IMG/VR virus record: IMGVR_UViG_3300044972_000729
Span: 1-32,762 of that record
Origin: a virus
Direction: 5' to 3' (one strand)
DNA: 32,762 nt
The position numbers and the translations under genes are program-made. The notes below the pieces were generated by a model. The model was not told the origin of the DNA. It worked only from the letters and a program-made list of their open reading frames with translations, and made no database searches. Below are positions 24,782 through 31,649 of this stretch, piece by piece; the first letter of the stretch is position 1, and each line of letters begins with the position of its first letter.

Positions 24782-25098
24782 CACCAGCACAAATTAAAGA
24801 CTTGCTTGAGGAAGCTGGGCTTGTCAGCTACGGCGAGGACACGGGGTTTTATAACATACCAGTCCCAGCTTTTCTTAGCCGGATTGATAGATTAGCCGAA
24901 CTGATTGTGAGAGATTGTGTTCCTCTTAGAACTGAACTAACACAGTTTGACAGCACAGACCCATATGGGGATGGATACGAAAACGGCCTTAAAGATATGG
25001 CAGAACTTATGGTGATTATGATGCAGACGGTCATGCCATGGTTTGTAGTGAGAGAGATATTAAAAAGTTTGCCAGAACATTTCGGAGTTAAAGAATGA
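24778..25098 (+). CDS. Divergent MNERI-family paralogue 7
   Basis: 106 residues; the start has drifted to MTPAQIKDLLEEAG and the core to DRLAELIVRDC, but the end EHFGVKE and ATGA junctions remain. An extra MADELMVIMM-like helix (KDMAELMVIMMQTVMPWF) is inserted. It is the longest family member in the window. Confidence 0.8.
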   Translation: MTPAQIKDLLEEAGLVSYGEDTGFYNIPVPAFLSRIDRLAELIVRDCVPLRTELTQFDSTDPYGDGYENGLKDMAELMVIMMQTVMPWFVVREILKSLPEHFGVKE

Positions 25099-25286
25099 AA
25101 AAAGATTGGGACACCCAAGAACAATCAGACATGTTTGACAAGTTTCTTGACGAAACATCGGATTCAAGGTCGCAAACTTGGAAAGGTTGGCACGCCCGCC
25201 GTGCGCACGGTTACGATGAACTAGAATGGGAAGCATTTCAGTATGGATGGAATGCCGCAAAGGTATGTTTCGGAGTTGAGAAATGA
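25095..25286 (+). CDS. Unrelated small protein with grafted FGVEK tail
   Basis: 63 residues without the KFAELIVREC core. The body (TWKGWHARRAHGYDELEWEAFQYGWNAAK) matches the common phage pattern of a repeated W/A helical motif, but it ends in CFGVEK, coded by the same TTTCGGAGTTGA tail that ends the MNERI genes. The tail appears to have been added to an unrelated body. Confidence 0.75.
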   Translation: MKKDWDTQEQSDMFDKFLDETSDSRSQTWKGWHARRAHGYDELEWEAFQYGWNAAKVCFGVEK

Positions 25287-25471
25287 ACGAACGAATTAAA
25301 AAACTCAAAGATCAATGCTGGGTAGAGAGGCGTTGGAATAATGATATGTGGATCGAAAAGCATATTGATCTGGAAAAGTTCGCCGAGTTGATTGTTCGGG
25401 AATGTACGTTACAATGTCAGCACAATGATGACATGGATCTGATTGAAAAACATTTCGGAGTTGACATTTAA
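25283..25471 (+). CDS. MNERI-family paralogue 8
   Basis: 62 residues, MNERIKKLK start, core EKFAELIVREC, end KHFGVDI. The usual tail has changed so that CGGAGTTGACATTTAA now supplies the -35 box of the promoter for the RNA ligase gene. Confidence 0.83.
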   Translation: MNERIKKLKDQCWVERRWNNDMWIEKHIDLEKFAELIVRECTLQCQHNDDMDLIEKHFGVDI

Positions 25472-25489
25472 TCCAAACAGTGATATAAT
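25461..25489 (+). promoter_or_regulatory. Promoter of the RNA ligase gene
   Basis: TTGACA 25461-25466 lies inside the last codons of paralogue 8; TATAAT 25484-25489 follows after 17 bases. Confidence 0.88.
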
Positions 25490-25516
25490 ACACACTTAAA
25501 CAAGTAGAGAAATAGC

Positions 25517-26434
25517 ATGAACCAAACTGATTTGAAGGAATTTGTATTAGCTAACCCAAAGTTGGTTAGTATGAAGCCTGCTGGTGATGGTATATTTGTA
25601 TTGAAGTATCGCAAGAGTGTGTTCTATGATAACTTGTGGAATGATTTCTTAGAAGAATGTCGCGGTACCATCGTTGATGTTGACTTCAATGTGGTGTCAC
25701 GCCCATTCACAAAAATCTACAACTACGGTGTTGAAGCTAAGGCACCTGTGTTAGCAGACAATACTTTGGTTACTGCATACCGTAAAGTAAACGGGTTCAT
25801 GGTGGCAATGACTTGGTATAACAACGATATCCTAGTGTCTACTACTGGTTCAACTCAAAACGACTATGTAGACTATGCTAAGGAAATGATGTTGAAGCAT
25901 CAGTGCTGGGCTGATTGGCGAATGGAAATTCTTGCAGCTAAAGGAATGACCTTGATGTTTGAATGCTGCCACCCAAGTGACCCACACATTGTTCCTGAAG
26001 ATGCAGGCATGTACTTTCTAGGTCACCGTGAAAACTCATGGGACGCAAAAGTAGAGATGTACGGCGTAAGTGTGTCCAACCGGGTTAAAGACTATGCACT
26101 GGCATGTTTGAAGTGCAACTATGCAGAATCCTATGTTTTGCCTTTGAGTGAGTTGGTAGCAAAGTCAAAGCAGGTTCGACATGAAGGTTTTGTTTTCTAC
26201 ACTGAAGACGGGGTTTCTGCAAAGATCAAGAGTCCATACTACTTGACTTCAAAGTGGGTTGCCCGCAATCCACGTACCGATAAGTTAGTAAACATGGAAG
26301 CTGATATCAAGAAGAACTTGGATGAAGAATATTATCCGCTGGTTGACGCTATCCGTGCTAACATTGTTGAGTACACTGCTATGAATGAACAAGAACGTTT
26401 AGCATGGGTTCGTAACTATTTGGAGACTGTATGA
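25517..26434 (+). CDS. rnlA: T4 RNA ligase 1-like RNA ligase
   Basis: A 305-residue protein with the nucleotidyltransferase motifs of the Rnl1 family: motif I KVNG (Lys90, the expected adenylated residue), an upstream RG in EECRGTIVD as in Rnl1, motif III-like LMFECCHP (Glu149), motif IV EGFVF (Glu223) and motif V KIK (Lys236, Lys238). Rnl1 joins 5'-phosphate and 3'-hydroxyl RNA ends using ATP; in phage T4 it reseals host tRNA cut in the anticodon loop. It has its own consensus promoter and a 5' leader of about 20 bases. Its partner kinase-like gene is at 27823. Confidence 0.9.
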   Translation: MNQTDLKEFVLANPKLVSMKPAGDGIFVLKYRKSVFYDNLWNDFLEECRGTIVDVDFNVVSRPFTKIYNYGVEAKAPVLADNTLVTAYRKVNGFMVAMTWYNNDILVSTTGSTQNDYVDYAKEMMLKHQCWADWRMEILAAKGMTLMFECCHPSDPHIVPEDAGMYFLGHRENSWDAKVEMYGVSVSNRVKDYALACLKCNYAESYVLPLSELVAKSKQVRHEGFVFYTEDGVSAKIKSPYYLTSKWVARNPRTDKLVNMEADIKKNLDEEYYPLVDAIRANIVEYTAMNEQERLAWVRNYLETV

Positions 26435-26826
26435 AGGAAACTGCATGGAGTCATCTGCCCAATGCGGCACATATTGATCGTGTATTAGCATCAGTAAAGG
26501 CACATCCTGCGGAATGGCGTTCGGCGTGGGACGCGGCTTGGGATGCGGTTTGGGACGCGGCTTGGGATGCGGCAGTGAATGCGGCTCGGCATGCAAGTCG
26601 TTTTGTGGCTTATAATGCAGCCACGGGCCACGCAGGCCATACAGCAGGGGATGCGTCTTATGGTGCAATGTTAGCACTCGTTGCATATGATGACTGTGCC
26701 CAGTACCTTGATATGAGCAGTGATCAGTTGAAGGTATGGGCAATACTCAGCGAAAACCCAGCAGCCGTACTATTGTTACCAGCAGTAATTGCTTTTGAGA
26801 AAATTGCTGAATTGGAGATGGCATGA
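26431..26826 (+). CDS. Protein with AWDA repeats
   Basis: 131 residues. Residues 32-48 repeat a four-residue unit (AWDA, AWDA, VWDA, AWDA), coded by a GC-rich tandem DNA repeat around 26526-26570. It is followed by Ala-rich helices. The repeat should form a regular helix with Trp on one face; proteins of this kind occur in several phages without known function. Starts in an ATGA overlap with the ligase, so the two are coupled. Confidence 0.75.
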   Translation: MKETAWSHLPNAAHIDRVLASVKAHPAEWRSAWDAAWDAVWDAAWDAAVNAARHASRFVAYNAATGHAGHTAGDASYGAMLALVAYDDCAQYLDMSSDQLKVWAILSENPAAVLLLPAVIAFEKIAELEMA

Positions 26827-27032
26827 AAGAAAGAATTCAAGAACTAATGAAACAAGCTGGTACAGATGTCAGCGGTAAATGGATGGGCGTGGACCACGCA
26901 ACAAAATTTGCCGAGTTGATTGTCGAAGAATGTCTTGACATTTTGGATGATGAAGACGATGGTAGCCATGATGGTCGCAGTGTTCGCATTGCCGCAATAA
27001 GGATTAAGAAACTTTTTGGAGTTGAAGAATGA
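26823..27032 (+). CDS. MNERI-family paralogue 9
   Basis: 69 residues, MKERIQELM start, core TKFAELIVEEC, end KLFGVEE. It has an acidic post-core stretch (DILDDEDDGSHD). Separated from the main block by the ligase and AWDA genes but still with the ATGA/tail junctions. Confidence 0.83.
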   Translation: MKERIQELMKQAGTDVSGKWMGVDHATKFAELIVEECLDILDDEDDGSHDGRSVRIAAIRIKKLFGVEE

Positions 27033-27337
27033 AATGCGATAAATGTGGATATGATGACAACGGTACCGGCGACACCGCCCATGTTTGTGGACCAATCAAA
27101 CTAAAGTTAAAGCATGTTGAATTGCACGAAGAACATGACCGCTTTGAAGAACTGATGGCCCAAGATGAAAGTCACTTGCCAGTCTCTGAGCAAAGTTTAG
27201 TATTTCGGTTGCGTAAACGTGCAGAGATTCGCAGACAGATTCAAGGTCGCAAAAGTGTATCAGAAGGTAAACCAGATCGTATTGCTGACTTACTGGAAGA
27301 AGCAGCAAACGAGCTTGACAAATTAAAGAAAAGGTGA
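27029..27337 (+). CDS. Small zinc-ribbon/coiled-coil protein
   Basis: 102 residues opening MKCDKCGYDDNGTGDTAHVC: CxxC plus a later Cys with a His make a likely zinc knuckle. The rest is charged helix, probably coiled coil (ADLLEEAANELDKLKKR). Translation starts from the tail of paralogue 9. No function known. Confidence 0.75.
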   Translation: MKCDKCGYDDNGTGDTAHVCGPIKLKLKHVELHEEHDRFEELMAQDESHLPVSEQSLVFRLRKRAEIRRQIQGRKSVSEGKPDRIADLLEEAANELDKLKKR

Positions 27338-27341
27338 TATA

Positions 27342-27821
27342 ATGTTTATTCAGAATTGCGCTGCAACTGATATCAGTAGTGGCATGTGGTATAAGGATCC
27401 GGGACAGAATAGTATGTTGATTAGCATTACTGATCCGGCAGGTTGGAAGCCTGAAGCCAAGCACAACTTCAAAGAGCGACACAATTTTGAGTTCCTTGAC
27501 ATTGAAGCTAATGACTATTCAATGGAAGAAGATTGGAAAGTTAGTGATGCACAGGCAATTGAACTTGTTCGTTTGCTACAACATGCAAAGGACAATGACA
27601 TGAATGTTATTGTACATTGCACTGCTGGAATTTGTCGTAGTGGAGCCGTGACCGAAGTTGGCGTTATGATGGGCTTTGAGGATACTCATGCAGTACGTCA
27701 GCCTAACTTAATGGTCAAGCACAAGATGATGAAGGTTCTTGGATGGACCTATGATGCTAACGAAAAGACTGAGCCAAACAACTGGCGTGGCATGAAATTA
27801 GGTTGGGAAAGAGATATTTAA
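27342..27821 (+). CDS. Cys-dependent phosphatase (DSP/PTP-like)
   Basis: A 159-residue protein with the signature HCTAGICRSG (His92, Cys93, Arg99), the HCx5R P-loop of protein tyrosine and dual-specificity phosphatases, followed by a helix as expected. Such enzymes dephosphorylate phosphoproteins, but some small members act on RNA 5' ends (family knowledge). Located between a zinc-ribbon gene and the kinase-like gene, which makes an RNA end-processing role worth testing. An AAAAGGTG ribosome site precedes the ATG. Confidence 0.85.
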   Translation: MFIQNCAATDISSGMWYKDPGQNSMLISITDPAGWKPEAKHNFKERHNFEFLDIEANDYSMEEDWKVSDAQAIELVRLLQHAKDNDMNVIVHCTAGICRSGAVTEVGVMMGFEDTHAVRQPNLMVKHKMMKVLGWTYDANEKTEPNNWRGMKLGWERDI

Positions 27822-27822
27822 T

Positions 27823-28284
27823 ATGGCAAAGTGTTATCAATTAATTGGAGTACCAGGCTCAGGTAAAAGTACTTGGATTGCAGCACAAGACTGGCCCCTT
27901 TATTGTGTTCTGGTAAGCACTGATAATCATGTTGAAGATTATGCTACTTTGATGGGCAAGACATACAACGAGGTTTTCAAAGAACACATGCCACGAGCAG
28001 TGGAACTAATGGCTCAGGATGTAGTAGCTGCACGAACTGCGGGCAAAGACATTATCTGGGATCAAACTTCTACTACAGTTAAGAGCCGTAAGAAGAAGTT
28101 TAATATGTTGCCTGACTATGAACATATCGCTGTGGTGTTTCGCACTCCTGAAAGTGAAGAACTAGCAAAGCGTTTAGCAAGTCGTCCTGGTAAGAACATT
28201 CCCGACTATGTTATACGTACTATGATTGATGGATTTGAAATGCCTACTCTAGCAGAAGGGTTTATTGAAATCATTCATGTATAA
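27823..28284 (+). CDS. Polynucleotide-kinase-like P-loop protein
   Basis: A 153-residue P-loop kinase (AAA_33 type) with Walker A GVPGSGKST (9-17, Lys15), DNH near residue 44 as in T4 Pnk-like kinases (which have a catalytic Asp there), and a lid Arg region LAKRLASRPGKNIPDYVI. This matches the kinase half of T4 polynucleotide kinase without its phosphatase half. With the Rnl1-like ligase it could rebuild broken RNA; 3' end healing might come from a separate phosphatase. Starts one base after the phosphatase stop. A terminator follows. Confidence 0.82.
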   Translation: MAKCYQLIGVPGSGKSTWIAAQDWPLYCVLVSTDNHVEDYATLMGKTYNEVFKEHMPRAVELMAQDVVAARTAGKDIIWDQTSTTVKSRKKKFNMLPDYEHIAVVFRTPESEELAKRLASRPGKNIPDYVIRTMIDGFEMPTLAEGFIEIIHV

Positions 28285-28298
28285 TTATATGTAAATCA

Positions 28299-28326
28299 AA
28301 ATAGGACCTTCGGGTCCTATTCTTTT
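28299..28326 (+). terminator. Intrinsic terminator
   Basis: AATAGGACC-TTCG-GGTCCTATT followed by CTTTT; ends the ligase-to-kinase transcript. Confidence 0.9.
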
Positions 28327-28371
28327 GGATAAAATTTATGTTTTTATAATATACGTATAAATAGCAGTATC

Positions 28372-28842
28372 ATGTTTCAATTCATCACAGACCTTTCACA
28401 CACATTATTAAGTTTCATCAAAGACGATCCTGTTCGTCCTGAAATATCTACTGATTTTAGAGTTAGCGACGGCAGGGTTGTTGCTGCACTAACTGATGAA
28501 GAACATCAACCAGAGGCAATGGTATGTGTTAGCTTCCATGACTTTGTTCCTGAAGGTCTAGAAGATTTGAAGAAAACTGCTCAAGTGCCCACAACGGCCA
28601 TATTTTATACCATTTGGAGTTACAAAAGCGGCAAAGGTGCAGAATTGCTTATACAAGCTGTGAAGGGAATTAAAGCACAATATCCTAGCGTTACTAGATT
28701 TGTGACATTAAGCCCCAAGACTAACTTAGCCCGCAGGTTTCACTTAAAGAACGGTGCTATCGTTTTCAGAGAAAATATAGATACTACAAACTATGAGTAT
28801 CTGACAGAAATCCCTAAAGAAATCCCAGAAAACACTGATTGA
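28372..28842 (+). CDS. GNAT-fold acyltransferase-like protein
   Basis: A 156-residue protein. Central YKSGKGAELLIQAVKGIK and LSPKTNLARRFHLKNGA resemble the CoA-binding helix and C-terminal strand of GNAT-fold proteins, and the latter recalls the RFHLxNGA stretch of malonyl-CoA decarboxylase. It may be a small acyltransferase; the acceptor is unknown. Start chosen at the first ATG after a TATAAT-like stretch (28345-28350) whose -35 partner is weak. Its stop codon lies inside the next promoter's TTGACA. Confidence 0.6.
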   Translation: MFQFITDLSHTLLSFIKDDPVRPEISTDFRVSDGRVVAALTDEEHQPEAMVCVSFHDFVPEGLEDLKKTAQVPTTAIFYTIWSYKSGKGAELLIQAVKGIKAQYPSVTRFVTLSPKTNLARRFHLKNGAIVFRENIDTTNYEYLTEIPKEIPENTD

Positions 28843-28867
28843 CAATAAATGGTTTTGGGTGTATACT
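28839..28867 (+). promoter_or_regulatory. Promoter overlapping a stop codon
   Basis: TTGACA 28839-28844 includes the TGA stop of the upstream gene; TATACT 28862-28867 follows after 17 bases starting ATAAATGG. Confidence 0.85.
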
Positions 28868-28878
28868 ATGGGTATACT

Positions 28879-29400
28879 ATGGGTATGCTGAAAGAACACT
28901 TAAAATCTCGTCATTTAGATTTAGAACTTCACAAGCCAGTGATTGATGAAGCAGAGGGTGTCGCAACTTTTTACCTGTGGAATCTTAGCGGACAGCTGGT
29001 AGGATACCAGCAATATCGTCCCTCAGGGGAGAAAAAACCACAGAATAATCCCAAGCTGGGCAAGTATTTCACATACCGAAATCAGCCTACACAGACTGTT
29101 TGGGGAGTAGAAAGTCTCTATTTAAGCCCCTCAGTCGTGTTTGTGTGCGAAGGGGTGTTTGATGCGGCCCGACTCACTGAGCGTGGATTTAGTGCGTTGG
29201 CCGTGCTATCTAACAACCCGAACAGCGACCTACGCAACTGGTTAACCTGTCTGAATCGTCGGGTTGTCGCAGTCTGTGACAATGATGATGCAGGACGCAA
29301 ACTGTCCAAGTTTGGAAACTGTTGCGTTTTTACAACAGATAAAGACCTCGGGGATAGCGACCCGGAATTTGTCACATCCTTACTGGAAACTTACGGTTGA
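28879..29400 (+). CDS. Stand-alone Toprim-domain protein
   Basis: About 173 residues from the ATG at 28879 (an ATG at 28885 is equally possible; one at 28849 lies within the promoter). C-terminal VFVCEGVFDA gives the Toprim Glu, and AVCDNDDAGRK the DxDxxG metal site, as in DnaG-type primases and phage primase-helicases; the N-terminal YQQYRP and KYFTYRN segments match the part that precedes Toprim in those enzymes. No zinc finger or helicase is attached, so it may be a primase fragment, a nuclease or a regulator. No ribosome site is visible; the mRNA is probably leaderless. Confidence 0.8.
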   Translation: MGMLKEHLKSRHLDLELHKPVIDEAEGVATFYLWNLSGQLVGYQQYRPSGEKKPQNNPKLGKYFTYRNQPTQTVWGVESLYLSPSVVFVCEGVFDAARLTERGFSALAVLSNNPNSDLRNWLTCLNRRVVAVCDNDDAGRKLSKFGNCCVFTTDKDLGDSDPEFVTSLLETYG

Positions 29401-29425
29401 CATTAAATGGATTTGGGTATATAAT
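29397..29425 (+). promoter_or_regulatory. Promoter of the GIY-YIG-like gene
   Basis: TTGACA 29397-29402 contains the stop codon of the Toprim gene; TATAAT 29420-29425 after 17 bases. The ATG begins seven bases after the -10 box. Confidence 0.88.
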
Positions 29426-29431
29426 ACACTT

Positions 29432-29770
29432 ATGAACTTGAAAATCACCCGTAAGCGTAGAACTGATCGTAATCAAGTGTTATACTTTATCCAAGATACA
29501 GTAACATTTGAATCCTACGTTGGTTTGACTGCTGTATGTTTCGCAGGAAATGTGCGTAAGACATTGACCCGTCGTATGCAAAAGCATATGCAACGGGCCT
29601 TGACTGAGCAGAAGAATTGGGGTTTGTCTTGTGCATTGCGTGAACGTGGTGCCGAGCGTTTTGTATTCGGTGTGATTGAAATTGTGCGTGGTAAGCGTCC
29701 TGCACATGTTCGTGAGACTGAATTGATTAACACATTGCGTCCAGCATTGAACACTTTCGGAGTTAAGTAA
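29432..29770 (+). CDS. GIY-YIG nuclease-like protein, leaderless
   Basis: 112 residues. VLYFIQDTVTFESYVGLTA has the paired strands of the GIY-YIG domain (with YFI/YVG in place of GIY/YIG), followed by RRMQKHMQRAL and ETELINTLRPALNTFG, typical of the family's Arg-rich helix and Glu-containing C-terminus. Activity is uncertain because the tyrosine motifs are altered. Its end TFGVK is coded by the MNERI tail (TTTCGGAGTTAAGTAATGA) and drives the next gene. The longer frame from 29264 overlaps the Toprim gene and is rejected. Confidence 0.72.
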   Translation: MNLKITRKRRTDRNQVLYFIQDTVTFESYVGLTAVCFAGNVRKTLTRRMQKHMQRALTEQKNWGLSCALRERGAERFVFGVIEIVRGKRPAHVRETELINTLRPALNTFGVK

Positions 29771-29979
29771 TGAACGAACGAATTCATGACCTTGCTATAC
29801 AGGCTAAAGACTGGGCATATGCAGACCATGATGGCTATACCGCACAAATGTTATTTGAACAGAAGTTTGCCGAGTTGATTGTGCGGGAATGTGCTAAGAT
29901 TGCTGGAAAAGCAGAGTACAGCGACACTTGGCTTGAACCGGTGGAAGATGCAATTAAGAAACATTTCGGAGTTGAATAA
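29770..29979 (+). CDS. MNERI-family paralogue 10
   Basis: 69 residues, MNERIHDLA start, core QKFAELIVREC, end KHFGVE. Opens the second paralogue block; translation coupled to the GIY-YIG-like gene through the grafted tail. Confidence 0.84.
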   Translation: MNERIHDLAIQAKDWAYADHDGYTAQMLFEQKFAELIVRECAKIAGKAEYSDTWLEPVEDAIKKHFGVE

Positions 29980-30287
29980 TGAAACCGCACTATTCAAATA
30001 CCAATAACCCTATTGATTTTCCTAAATCAAAGAATAAAATGAACGAACGAATTAAAGAACTTGCTATCGAGGCTGGATACCAACCCTTGCCTGGATTTGA
30101 CTTTGCTAATAGTTTGGAAGAAACTTATTTGAAAAAGTTCGCCCAGTTGATTGTGCGGGAGTGTATAGCAGAACTCGAATCAGTCAAAGTAAATGAATAT
30201 AGAACCGATGTTTATGACATTGGTTATGATGATGGACTAACACAAGCAGTAGAAACTATTAAAGAACATTTCGGAGTTGAAGAATGA
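29979..30287 (+). CDS. MNERI-family paralogue 11 with N-terminal extension
   Basis: 102 residues if started at 29979, where the previous gene's GGAG tail gives a ribosome site; MNERIKELA itself begins at 30039 without one. The first 20 residues (KPHYSNTNNPIDFPKSKNK) are therefore probably translated as an extension. The core reads KKFAQLIVREC with Gln for Glu; end EHFGVEE. Confidence 0.78.
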   Translation: MKPHYSNTNNPIDFPKSKNKMNERIKELAIEAGYQPLPGFDFANSLEETYLKKFAQLIVRECIAELESVKVNEYRTDVYDIGYDDGLTQAVETIKEHFGVEE

Positions 30288-30499
30288 ACGAACGAATTAA
30301 AGAACTAGCTGAACAATGCTGGGACACACGTCCAGAAGGCCAACTACATTTTGACAACGAAAAGTTCGCCGAGTTGATTGTTAGGGAATGTGCTAACACC
30401 ATCCAGACAGAAAAAGATACCGGATTGTATAACGCTCAACAGATGACCGGAATGACAGTATCAAAGGCAGTGATTAAAGATCATTTTGAAATTAAGTAA
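30284..30499 (+). CDS. MNERI-family paralogue 12
   Basis: 71 residues, MNERIKELA start, core EKFAELIVREC, but the end has decayed to DHFEIK, so the tail no longer carries a ribosome site. The next gene instead has its own AAGGAGG. Last family member in the window. Confidence 0.83.
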   Translation: MNERIKELAEQCWDTRPEGQLHFDNEKFAELIVRECANTIQTEKDTGLYNAQQMTGMTVSKAVIKDHFEIK

Positions 30500-30509
30500 G
30501 GAGGATAAT

Positions 30510-30716
30510 ATGACATGGTTTTGGAACAAGGCAAAAGGACTCAATGCAGATATTGAGCGGCACCGTGCTAAAGAAAAAGAGTTAGAAGCAATGATTGCTG
30601 AACTTGAAGGTGAGACAGATCCAATGAGTGTTGCAACATTGCGAACATACCGTAGGTTCCTGTACCAACTGCACTTGAGCAAGGCTGAGGTTGTTACTAA
30701 GATTGGAAAGAAATAA
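30510..30716 (+). CDS. Small coiled-coil protein (68 aa)
   Basis: Start at 30510 chosen for the near-perfect AAGGAGG upstream; an in-frame ATG at 30486 is rejected. Mostly a charged helix (NADIERHRAKEKELEAMIAELEGE) likely to form a coiled coil, followed by a second helix. No family recognised. Confidence 0.75.
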   Translation: MTWFWNKAKGLNADIERHRAKEKELEAMIAELEGETDPMSVATLRTYRRFLYQLHLSKAEVVTKIGKK

Positions 30717-30717
30717 A

Positions 30718-30918
30718 ATGAACACATTATTCACGGCTTATAGTAAAGGATTCTCAACTGCTGACGAAGCCGATCAACACCGAAAAAAGTTGATGCATCC
30801 AGATGAGTATGGAGTTTTTGGTATTTGGTCTGACGATTTCACCCACAGTCTGTGGTGCATTATGCCGAAAGCAGCACTGGAAATCCTTCAACCAAACTCT
30901 GAGATAATAGATGCATAG
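30718..30918 (+). CDS. Hypothetical small protein (66 aa)
   Basis: ATG one base after the previous stop, GGAAAG as ribosome site. Contains HPDEYGVFGIWSDDFTHSLWCIM, a Trp/Phe-rich core that suggests a compact fold. No family recognised. Confidence 0.7.
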   Translation: MNTLFTAYSKGFSTADEADQHRKKLMHPDEYGVFGIWSDDFTHSLWCIMPKAALEILQPNSEIIDA

Positions 30919-30947
30919 ACAGTAACTAAGATTGGAAAGAAATGTAA

Positions 30948-31136
30948 ATGATCACTTCACAGTACCAACGATTAGAAGACGGCCCAATGGATTCTATTGA
31001 CGCTGCAATATTTTCAGGAGATATGTTTCACAATCGTGAAAACATTGCTGCCCTTCGTGCTATGATGGCACGATGGGAGCGTGGATTGAAAGAGTGCGAA
31101 GAAATCATTGATGGAGATGTGTGCAATGGACTATAA
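30948..31136 (+). CDS. Hypothetical small protein (62 aa)
   Basis: 62 residues, helical, acidic (NIAALRAMMARWERGLKECEEII). Its upstream region repeats ACTAAGATTGGAAAGAAAT, the end of the gene at 30510-30716, so its ribosome site came from a duplicated gene end, the same device as the MNERI tail. Confidence 0.68.
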   Translation: MITSQYQRLEDGPMDSIDAAIFSGDMFHNRENIAALRAMMARWERGLKECEEIIDGDVCNGL

Positions 31137-31419
31137 ATTTATTGGCTGGAACACTCGTGATGGTGCAGACAAAGTTTGGGGTGCTATCTATATGGAAGAT
31201 AGAACCAACATCCGTCCTAAAGTATTGATTTTTTGGGGCCGTCGTGGTAAAAAACTTCAAACCAAAATGGATCGAGAAGGTTGGGATTTAGATAATTTGA
31301 TTAGAGAAAAAACACAAAAAGGTTATAACCAAATTGATAATCGTCATCTGAAAACTGTTTATCCAGAATTTCAAAATGATTTGGAAAAGACTACAATGTG
31401 GGCACTACTTAAGCTATGA
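31126..31419 (+). CDS. WGR-domain-like protein
   Basis: 97 residues. DKVWGAIYM... KVLIFWGRRGKKLQTKM ... LIREKTQKGYNQI follows the WGR-domain plan (a strand ending in WGRxG, then a helix with K..KGY). WGR domains bind nucleic acid ends in PARP and MolR-type proteins; here the domain stands alone. Start at 31126 overlaps the previous stop and has GGAG upstream; an earlier in-frame ATG at 31108 is less likely. Confidence 0.7.
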   Translation: MDYKFIGWNTRDGADKVWGAIYMEDRTNIRPKVLIFWGRRGKKLQTKMDREGWDLDNLIREKTQKGYNQIDNRHLKTVYPEFQNDLEKTTMWALLKL

Positions 31420-31649
31420 ACTCCTCGCAGCGTAGAAAAACTAAACGTGAACATCCCTATCGTGTTTCATTATTTATTAACAGCAACGAAATGTATTATG
31501 CTTTTGATGCTAGAGTAGTTGCTGCAAAAAAGTGGTGTAAGAAGAAATGCACAGGTAGTTATGTTGTTGATGCCACCGCAATGGCTAGTGTAGTGTTTAC
31601 ATTCGCTAATGAAAAAGATGCAATAATTTTTGGATTGAAAGTTTTATGA
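31416..31649 (+). CDS. Hypothetical basic protein (77 aa)
   Basis: ATGA overlap with the WGR-like gene. Basic N-terminus (RRKTKREHPYR), then a beta-rich middle and two close cysteines (KKWCKKKC). No family recognised; a nucleic-acid role is only a guess from charge. Confidence 0.7.
   Translation: MNSSQRRKTKREHPYRVSLFINSNEMYYAFDARVVAAKKWCKKKCTGSYVVDATAMASVVFTFANEKDAIIFGLKVL

Noticed and set aside
26399-26743. Minus-strand Pro/His/Lys repeat ORF
   Set aside because: It is the antisense reading of the AWDA tandem repeat and has no other support.
22905-30499. Regular recurring 20-30 base identities read as CRISPR or transposon repeats
   Set aside because: They are coding blocks of the MNERI paralogues, always in the same reading frame relative to start and stop.
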